A stretch of DNA of 64,000 nucleotides from Herbidospora cretacea (lineage in GTDB: Bacteria > Actinomycetota > Actinomycetes > Streptosporangiales > Streptosporangiaceae): positions 464,922-528,921 of the forward strand of contig NZ_BBXG01000002.1 in assembly GCF_001570605.1 (NCBI RefSeq), in the 5' to 3' direction. A program made the translations under genes and the position numbers. Positions 58,401 to 64,000 of the stretch are shown piece after piece; within the stretch, counting starts at the first letter, position 1, and the number at the start of each line of letters is the position of its first letter. Under the pieces are notes generated by a model. That model ran no database searches, was not told where the DNA came from, and saw only the letters and a list, made by a program, of their open reading frames with translations.

Positions 58401-61400
58401 CTACAACGGCGACCTCGCCGCCTCGATCGGGAGCGCGTCGCTCGCCGGGCAGAACGTCACCTGGACCGGCAACCTGGCCGCCGGGGCGACCGCCACGATC
58501 ACCTACTCGGTGACCGTGCGGACCGGCGGGAACGGCATCCTGACCGACACGGTCTCCTCGCCGACCTCGGGCACCAACTGCGCCCCGTCGAGCACCGACG
58601 GCCGCTGCCGGTCGACGGTCACGCTCCAGGCGCTCACCATCGGCAAGACCGCCGACACCGCCAACCCCACGCCGGGGGCGACCGTGACCTACACGGTCAC
58701 GGTGACCAACACCGGGAAGACGGCGTACTCCCCGGCCACCTTCTCCGACGCGCTCGCTGGAGTGCTCGACGACGCGACGTACAACAACGACGCGGCGGCG
58801 ACCTCGGGCACCGTGACCTACGGTGCGCCGACGTTGTCGTGGTCGGGCAACCTGTCCGCGGGCGCGTCGGCCACCATCACCTACTCGGTGACGGTCCGCG
58901 ACCCCGACCCCGGCGACCGCTCGCTGACCAACACGGTGACCTCGGCCAGCCCGGGGAACAACTGCCCGTGCACGGTCAGCGTCACGACGCTGGTGCCTCG
59001 GCTCACCGTCACCACCGCCACCGACGTGTCGAGCACGACACCCACCGGGGTGGTGCGCTACACGGTGACCGCCACCAACACCGGGCAGACGACCTATCCG
59101 GCGGCCGACTTCACGCTGGCCCTGGCGGGCGAGGCCACCTACGACAACGACGCCACCGCCACCTCGGGCAACCTGACGCTGAACCCGAACGGGACGATCA
59201 CCTGGACCGGCCCGCTCGCGCCCGGCCAGTCGGTGACCGCGACCGCCTCGGTCACCGTCAACAACCCCGCCACGGGCACTCTGACCAGCAACGTCACCTC
59301 GACGACGGCCGGCCTGAACTGCGTGTCGTGCACGACCTCCGTCCCCATCCTGCAACCCCGGCTCACCCTGACGAAGACCGCCGGTGCGCCGACCACCACA
59401 CCCGGCGGCACGGTCACCTACACGATCACCGCCGCCAACACCGGCCAGACCCCCTATCAGGGGGCGACCTTCACCGACTCGCTGTCGGGCGTGCTCGCCG
59501 ACGCCGTCTACAACGGCGACGCCTCGGCCACCTCCGGCACGGTCGCCTACAACGCGCCGGTGCTGTCGTGGACGGGCGACCTCGCGGTCGGGGGCTCGGT
59601 GACGGTGACGTACACGGTGACCGTGAAGAACCCCGACCCGGGCGACCGGCTCATGTACAACACGGTCGTGTCGCCGGTCCTGGGCAGCACCTGCCCGCAG
59701 GGCTCGTCGAACCCGAGCTGCACCGCCGTGGTGAACGTGCTGGTCCCGGGTCTGACGATCACACGGCAGGCCGATCGGGACAGCGCCGTCCAGGGCGAGG
59801 TGATCAACTACACGATCACCGCCCAGAACACCGGCCAGACGCCCTACACGGGCGCGAGCCTGACCGACCAGCTGGCCCAGCTCCTCGACGACGCGGTCTA
59901 CAACGGCGACGCCGCCGCCACTTCGGGCACGGTGTCCTACACCGCGCCGAACCTGACCTGGACGGGGAACCTCGCCGTCGGAGCCACCGCGACGATCACC
60001 TATTCGGCGACGGTGCGGAACCCCGACCCCGGCGACGGGCTGATCACCGGCACGGTCGTCTCGACCGTCCCGGGGTCGACCTGCCCGACCGGCTGCCCGT
60101 CGACGGTCCGGCTGTCCCGGCTCGCCCTCAGCCAGGCCTTCACCGAGACGAGCACCACGCCCGGCTCGGTCATCCACCTGAGCGCGACGTTCGCCAACAC
60201 CGGCCAGACGCCCTACACGGGCCTCACCGTCTCGGCCGCCAGCGCCGACGTGGTCGACGACGCCACTCCGAACGGCGACCAGGTCGCCACCTCGGGGAAC
60301 CTCGTCCTGGGCCCGACCGGCATCAACTGGACGGGCGACATCCCCGTCGGCGGCACGGTGACCGTCACCGGCACGCTGACCGTGAAGAACCCCGACACCG
60401 GCAACAAGATCGTCCGAGGCACGCTCGTCGCCGACGCGCCGGGCAGCTCGTGCCCGACCGGAGGGACCGACCCGGCCTGCACCGCCCGGATCGACGTGCT
60501 GATCCCGGCCCTGACGATCACCACCACGCCCGACACCACCACGCAGGAGCCGGGAGGCGTCGTCCACTACACGACGACGATCACCAACAGCGGCCAGACG
60601 CCCTACACCGGGATCAGCGTGACCGACGACCTGACCGGCCTGCTCGACGACGCGGTCTACGGCGACGACGCCTCGGCCACCTCGGGCGCCGTCTCCTTCG
60701 CCACGCCGCAGCTGACCTGGACGGGGAACCTGCCCGTCGGGGCCACCGCCACCGTCACCTACAGCGTGACCGTCCGCGACCCCGATCCGGGCGACAAACA
60801 GCTCATCAACGGGGTCACCTCGGCCGCGCCGGGCAGCACGTGCGTCACGGCCTGCATGTCGCGGGTGGTCGTGCTGACCCCGGCGCTGACCGTGGACACC
60901 TCGGCCGACCGGCAGACCGCCGTCCCCGGCGACACCGTCACCTTCACCACGACGATCACCAACACCGGCCAGACGACCTACACGGGCACCACGGCGCTCA
61001 CCGACCTGGCGGGCCTGCTCGACGACGCCGCGTACGGCGGCGACGCCGCGGCCACGTCGGGGTCGGTGGCCTACAACGCGCCCGCGCTCACCTGGACCGG
61101 GAACCTCGCCGTCGGCGCGAGCACGACGATCACCTTCACGGCCGTCGTGAACAACCCCGACCTGGGCGACAAGCGGCTGACCGCCGTCACCACCTCGGCC
61201 GCCAGGGGCGCCAACTGCGCGGCGGGGTCGGCCGACACCCCGTGCGCGGTCACCGTGGTGGTCACCGACGCCACCGATCTCACCTTCACCAAGACGGCCG
61301 ACCCGTCGTCGGTGGTGCGGGGCGGGGTCGTGACGTACACGATCACCGTGGCCAACTCCGCCGCCACGCCCTATGTGGGGGCGACTTTCACCGACCCGCT

Positions 61401-64000
61401 TGCGGGGGTGCTGGACGACGCCTCGTACAACAACGACCTGGCCGCGACGTCGGGCAGCGCCGCGTTCACCTCGCCGAACGTGACCTGGACCGGGAACGTC
61501 CCCGCCGGGGGCACCGTGACGGTCACCTACTCGGTGACGGTGGATCCGGCGGGCGGCTCCGGCGACGACCTGCTGACCGGCACGCTCACCTCGCCCTCGC
61601 CCGGGGGCAACTGCCCGGCCGGGGGCACTGATCCGCGCTGCTCGGCCACGGTCACCGTGTCGGAGCTGGAGATCTCCGTGTCGTCCAGCGCCACCAGCGT
61701 CAAGCCGGGGCAGACGGTGCAGCTCACCGCCGTGTTCACCAACACCGGGCAGACGCCCTACCACGGGATCCGCGTGGCGATCCCGGCCGGCGACCTCGTC
61801 GACGACGCCATCCCGACCGGCGAGACGACGCTCACCTCGGGAACGCTGTCGGTCGAGGGCCTCGACCTCGTCTGGACGGGTGACATCCCCGTCGGCGGCA
61901 GCGTCACGGTGGCCTCGCCGTTCACCGCCAACGATCCGCCGACCGGGAACCGGCGGATCGCGAGCCGCCTGGTGTCGGCCGCGCCGGGGTCGAACTGCCC
62001 GGCGGGCGGCGCCGACCCGGCGTGCGCGCTGGACGTGCCCGTGCTGGTGCCGCAGCTCACCATCGCCAAGACGGCCGACCGCGCGACGGCCGAGCCGGGC
62101 GACGTGGTGGCGTACACGATCACGATCGCCAACACCGGCGAGACGCCCTACACGGGCGTCGTCGTCACCGACCCGCTGGCCGGCGCGCTCGACGACGCCG
62201 TGTACGGCGCGGACGCCGCCGCCACGACCGGATCGGTGGCCTTCGCCGACTCGGCGCTGACCTGGACCGGAGACCTGGCGGTCGGGGCGTCGGCGACGGT
62301 GACCTACACGATGACCGTGCGGTCGCCCGACCCGGGCGACAAGATCATGGCCAACACGGTGACGTCGGACGCCGAAGGGGTGTCGTGCGGGGCGTGCACC
62401 AGCAACGTCCAGATCCTCACCCCGGCGCTGACCATCGTGAAGTCGGCGAGCCCGACCTCGACGGTCCCGGGCGGGACGGTGACCTACACGGTCACCGTCA
62501 CCAACTCCGGGCAGACCACCTACCCCGCCGCGAGCTTCACCGACGACCTGGCGGGGGTGCTCGACGACGCCGTCTACAACAGTGACGGCGACGCCACGAG
62601 GGGGACCGTCGGCTTCTCGGCCGGGGAACTCGCCTGGACGGGCGCGCTGGCCCCCGGCCAGTCGGCGACGATCACCTACTCGGTCACCGTCCGGGACCCC
62701 GACCCGGGTGACCGGATGCTGTCGAGCCGGATCACCTCCCCGACGACCGGGAGCAACTGCGGAACCGATCCGCGCTGCGAAACCGACGTGCCGGTCGCGG
62801 TCTTCACCGTCGTCACCGCCACCGACCGGACGGTCGCGATGCCGGGAGACGTCGTCCGCTACACCGTGACCGCCACCAACACCGGCCGGACCACCTTCTC
62901 GCCCGCCGACTTCACGCTGTCGCTGGCCGGCGCGCTGGCCAACGCCCAGTACAACAACGACGCCATGGTCAGCAGCGGCACCCTGACCTTCAACCTCGAC
63001 GGCTCGGTCACCTGGAACGGCGCGCTGGCCCCGGGCGAGTCGGTTACCGCGACCGCCTCGATCACGGTGGTGGACCCGGGCGGCGACGGAGGCACGCTCA
63101 CCAGCGAGCTCACCTCGACGACCCCGGGCCTCGACTGCCAGGCCTGCACGACCACCGTCACCGTCCTCATCCCGGAGCTGACCCTGACCACGGTCGCCGA
63201 CCGGCAGACCGCGACACCGGGCGACGTCGTGACCTACACGATCACCGCCGCGAACACCGGAGAGGCGCCCTACCAGGGCGCGACCTGGAGCACGTCCCTG
63301 ATCGGCCTGCTCGGCGACGCCGACTACAACGGCGACGCCTCCGCGACCTCGGGAGTGGTGTCCTACGCGGAGCCGACGCTGTCGTGGACGGGCGACCTGC
63401 CCATCGGCGCGGTCGCCACGGTCACCTTCTCGGTGCGGATCAAGGACCCCGATCCCGGCGACGGCCGGCTGGTCCAGCAGGTCGTGTCGACGACACAGGG
63501 CGCGACCTGTCCGGGCGGCCCGTCGTGCTCGACGACCGTGCGGGTGCTGACGCCCCGGCTCGCGATCACCAAACAGGCCGACGCGGCGAGCGTCGTGGCC
63601 GGGGGCATCGTCACCTACACCGTGACGGTGGCCAACACCGGGCAGACGCCGTACGTGGGCGCGACCTACACCGACCCGATCGGCACGGCGATCTACGGCG
63701 GCGACGCCTGGGCGTCCTCCGGCTTCGTGTCGCCGGTCGACAACGAGCTGATCTGGACGGGAGACCTGGCCGAGGGCGCGACCGCGACCGTCACCTACTC
63801 GGTGCGGGTCGCGCCGGCCGCCGGGAACGGCACCCTGGACACGACGATCACGTCACCCACCAGGGGCTCCAACTGCGCGGCGGGCTCGGCCGACCCACGC
63901 TGCTCGACGACCATCACCGTGATCGCCCAGAGCATCGCCGTGGCAGACCTGACCAGGAGCTTCACCTTGACCGGCCCGCCCGACACCACCCAGCGCGGCG
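55435..64000 (+). CDS. Giant DUF11-repeat cell-surface adhesin, 3' end outside window
   Basis: A continuous frame of 2855 codons still open at the right edge. GTG 55435 overlaps the stop of the DUF916-like gene. Domains by residue: signal peptide 1-22; L-type lectin-like domain about 23-330 (ADGVAFVAAAVDP, GLGYSPFSS-like and FGFDAYGNFSN); a DUF11-like domain 341-475; an IPT/TIG-like domain 475-576; two fibronectin III 577-672 and 673-762; two He_PIG Ig 766-939 (GTAPITWSISAGSLPPGV); then at least 15 DUF11/TIGR01451 repeats from 940, about 125 residues each (TITKTAD, PGxxVTYT, NTGQTPYxG, VLDDAxYNxD, DPDPGD). Most repeats contain a Cys pair near their end. Likely a fibrous wall adhesin recognising sugars at its tip. 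Confidence 0.9.
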   Translation, partial: MFKRVLAVALVATAVHVPVSVSHAAGSTLFVQSFKNNTIDPAYPVTIPALPSGSTGSNVACLSAAGNLTGTGLKSCLTSTDANGSGTLRLTSAVTGLQGGIFGATSVPTSQGIDVTFNMYQYGGGGADGVAFVAAAVDPANPLPPATIGRPGGSLGYSPFSSGAGLANAYLGFGFDAYGNFSNSSYQGTGCPNQPYISTTGTVPGQVVVRGPGAGTVGYCAISSTATSTSSAALRLRGTTRAASVVPVAVAINPTASALTTAAGLSVAANSYAVQFTPVGGSPRTLTGALPTVSSGLYPSSTWTTAAGIPRQLAFGWVASTGGVTDFHEIDNVVVNSLNPVPDLTVTQTSYNGSAPKPGDPVTYTVRPVVSATGANETLPISVTETLPAGVVPVGAFGSGWVCGAPSGQKITCTNSNAPFASGTNLPTITVVGIVTGSSVTPSTVQTGSTVTVSSNDGNPGIATTTTAGTIPAAPSGITLSATSGTIAGGGSVTVSGSNLTGATAIEIGTTAEQQAGTPVVLLPCSSVITTNCFVANANGTLTIPSMPSRPSAAAVTVTVVTQGVAGAAAYTYTSAPGTPAAPTATAGATSATVTWAAPAPNGSPITGYVVTPYLNGVAQPPVSYPSTATTQTLTGLTAGASYTFTVAAVNAIGTGTASPQSNTVVPYTVPGRPTITAATAGDLSATLTWSPPASNGGSAITGYVVTPYLNGVAQTPVSYSSTATTQTVTGLTAGAAYTFTVTAVNAAGPGLPSTPSATVTPNANPQLTFGPPPGGQVNVAYSVPLTMTGGTAPITWSISAGSLPPGVTLNPSTGLLSGTPTTAGTYSFTVRIVDASGQSDTRAATVTIAAAPVLTIPPPPAAQVAVAYSLPLSVSGGTAPYTYSLASGALPPGLTLNTSTGLISGTPTTQGAYAFTVKVTDANGQSDTRSATINVGAGPLVITKTANQSAATPGSALSYTITVANTGPAAFTGVTLSDALADVLDDATYNGDLAASIGSASLAGQNVTWTGNLAAGATATITYSVTVRTGGNGILTDTVSSPTSGTNCAPSSTDGRCRSTVTLQALTIGKTADTANPTPGATVTYTVTVTNTGKTAYSPATFSDALAGVLDDATYNNDAAATSGTVTYGAPTLSWSGNLSAGASATITYSVTVRDPDPGDRSLTNTVTSASPGNNCPCTVSVTTLVPRLTVTTATDVSSTTPTGVVRYTVTATNTGQTTYPAADFTLALAGEATYDNDATATSGNLTLNPNGTITWTGPLAPGQSVTATASVTVNNPATGTLTSNVTSTTAGLNCVSCTTSVPILQPRLTLTKTAGAPTTTPGGTVTYTITAANTGQTPYQGATFTDSLSGVLADAVYNGDASATSGTVAYNAPVLSWTGDLAVGGSVTVTYTVTVKNPDPGDRLMYNTVVSPVLGSTCPQGSSNPSCTAVVNVLVPGLTITRQADRDSAVQGEVINYTITAQNTGQTPYTGASLTDQLAQLLDDAVYNGDAAATSGTVSYTAPNLTWTGNLAVGATATITYSATVRNPDPGDGLITGTVVSTVPGSTCPTGCPSTVRLSRLALSQAFTETSTTPGSVIHLSATFANTGQTPYTGLTVSAASADVVDDATPNGDQVATSGNLVLGPTGINWTGDIPVGGTVTVTGTLTVKNPDTGNKIVRGTLVADAPGSSCPTGGTDPACTARIDVLIPALTITTTPDTTTQEPGGVVHYTTTITNSGQTPYTGISVTDDLTGLLDDAVYGDDASATSGAVSFATPQLTWTGNLPVGATATVTYSVTVRDPDPGDKQLINGVTSAAPGSTCVTACMSRVVVLTPALTVDTSADRQTAVPGDTVTFTTTITNTGQTTYTGTTALTDLAGLLDDAAYGGDAAATSGSVAYNAPALTWTGNLAVGASTTITFTAVVNNPDLGDKRLTAVTTSAARGANCAAGSADTPCAVTVVVTDATDLTFTKTADPSSVVRGGVVTYTITVANSAATPYVGATFTDPLAGVLDDASYNNDLAATSGSAAFTSPNVTWTGNVPAGGTVTVTYSVTVDPAGGSGDDLLTGTLTSPSPGGNCPAGGTDPRCSATVTVSELEISVSSSATSVKPGQTVQLTAVFTNTGQTPYHGIRVAIPAGDLVDDAIPTGETTLTSGTLSVEGLDLVWTGDIPVGGSVTVASPFTANDPPTGNRRIASRLVSAAPGSNCPAGGADPACALDVPVLVPQLTIAKTADRATAEPGDVVAYTITIANTGETPYTGVVVTDPLAGALDDAVYGADAAATTGSVAFADSALTWTGDLAVGASATVTYTMTVRSPDPGDKIMANTVTSDAEGVSCGACTSNVQILTPALTIVKSASPTSTVPGGTVTYTVTVTNSGQTTYPAASFTDDLAGVLDDAVYNSDGDATRGTVGFSAGELAWTGALAPGQSATITYSVTVRDPDPGDRMLSSRITSPTTGSNCGTDPRCETDVPVAVFTVVTATDRTVAMPGDVVRYTVTATNTGRTTFSPADFTLSLAGALANAQYNNDAMVSSGTLTFNLDGSVTWNGALAPGESVTATASITVVDPGGDGGTLTSELTSTTPGLDCQACTTTVTVLIPELTLTTVADRQTATPGDVVTYTITAANTGEAPYQGATWSTSLIGLLGDADYNGDASATSGVVSYAEPTLSWTGDLPIGAVATVTFSVRIKDPDPGDGRLVQQVVSTTQGATCPGGPSCSTTVRVLTPRLAITKQADAASVVAGGIVTYTVTVANTGQTPYVGATYTDPIGTAIYGGDAWASSGFVSPVDNELIWTGDLAEGATATVTYSVRVAPAAGNGTLDTTITSPTRGSNCAAGSADPRCSTTITVIAQSIAVADLTRSFTLTGPPDTTQRG
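58253..64000 (+). repeat. Array of about 15 DUF11 repeats (~125 residues each) plus a partial one
   Basis: Repeat starts (approximate): 58254, 58624, 58993, 59353, 59746, 60112, 60503, 60878, 61270, 61660, 62047, 62419, 62799, 63169, 63550 and a sixteenth beginning at 63930. Period varies from about 360 to 393 bases. The units are diverged in sequence, so not recent duplications, with the most conserved core NTGQTPY. Confidence 0.88.

Noticed and set aside
56340-61631. A 1763-codon frame on the plus strand inside the adhesin gene
   Set aside because: Arg/His/Asp-rich product without domains, shifted relative to the real adhesin frame that shows DUF11 and FnIII motifs.
55183-61764. A 2193-codon open frame on the minus strand
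   Set aside because: It lies antisense to the DUF916-like and adhesin genes. The product is Arg/Gly-rich low-complexity sequence with no domain, a by-product of GC-rich third codon positions on the other strand.
1-64000. CRISPR array or intact insertion sequence
   Set aside because: No regularly spaced near-identical direct repeats with unique spacers, and no complete transposase gene were found. The repeats present are coding (Thr-Pro, Gly-His, VDP, DUF11).

Overview
The window is very GC-rich DNA with short intergenic gaps, many GTG starts, stop-start overlaps and strong GC bias at third codon positions. This is typical of a filamentous actinomycete. The gene content (AfsR/SARP-type regulators, secreted multidomain proteins, a PadR-ABC cassette, several MerR, TetR and XRE regulators) would suit Streptosporangiaceae or a relative, but genus is an inference and there is no rRNA in the window.

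Layout. 1-821: a secreted ice-binding-fold protein whose Thr-Pro tail runs off the left edge. 1128-1949: a YkuD L,D-transpeptidase lipoprotein. 1950-3190: a lower-GC, gene-poor stretch with one doubtful small gene, the orphan 3' half of a tRNA-Thr (a probable attachment-site scar) and its terminator. 3193-7793: small metabolic genes (alpha/beta hydrolase, two SDRs) with MarR and TetR regulators. 7794-8371: a terminator and an integrase remnant. 8372-12961: a 1529-residue secreted ThuA/sugar-dehydrogenase/binding-domain protein. 13265-15087: a small membrane protein, an SRPBCC protein and a MerR regulator with a cobalamin-binding-like domain. 15106-23961: three paralogous large SARP/AfsR-type ATPase regulators, one intact and two visibly damaged. 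23952-28107: an unknown gene, a Ni/Co exporter pair and a secreted purple-acid-phosphatase-like enzyme. 28328-33153: a secreted small protein, a thiol-rich MerR pair, an ECF sigma factor with a SnoaL tail, a secreted exo/endonuclease-fold protein and a reductase. 33257-37143: XRE, PadR and an ABC exporter. 37151-42792: NmrA-like reductase, acyl-CoA oxidase, a 2H phosphoesterase and a large-subunit catalase. 42831-48401: a DUF3040 protein and a six-gene operon S1C protease, MoxR, DUF58, two VWA proteins and a siderophore-interacting protein. 48458-51793: regulator/membrane pair, secreted HNH nuclease, BlaI-M56 pair and a DHFR-like reductase. 51947-53791: asparagine synthetase. 53775-64000: a cell-surface locus of an LPFTG-tailed protein, a WxL-interacting (DUF916)-like protein and a giant DUF11-repeat adhesin still open at the right edge.

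Functionally the window is mostly regulator-plus-target pairs and secreted or surface proteins. The most unusual parts are the three SARP paralogues with independent lesions, the mobile-element scars (tRNA-Thr 3' half; integrase remnant lacking its catalytic box), and the surface adhesin locus. I see no CRISPR array, no complete insertion sequence, and no recognisable biosynthetic gene cluster.
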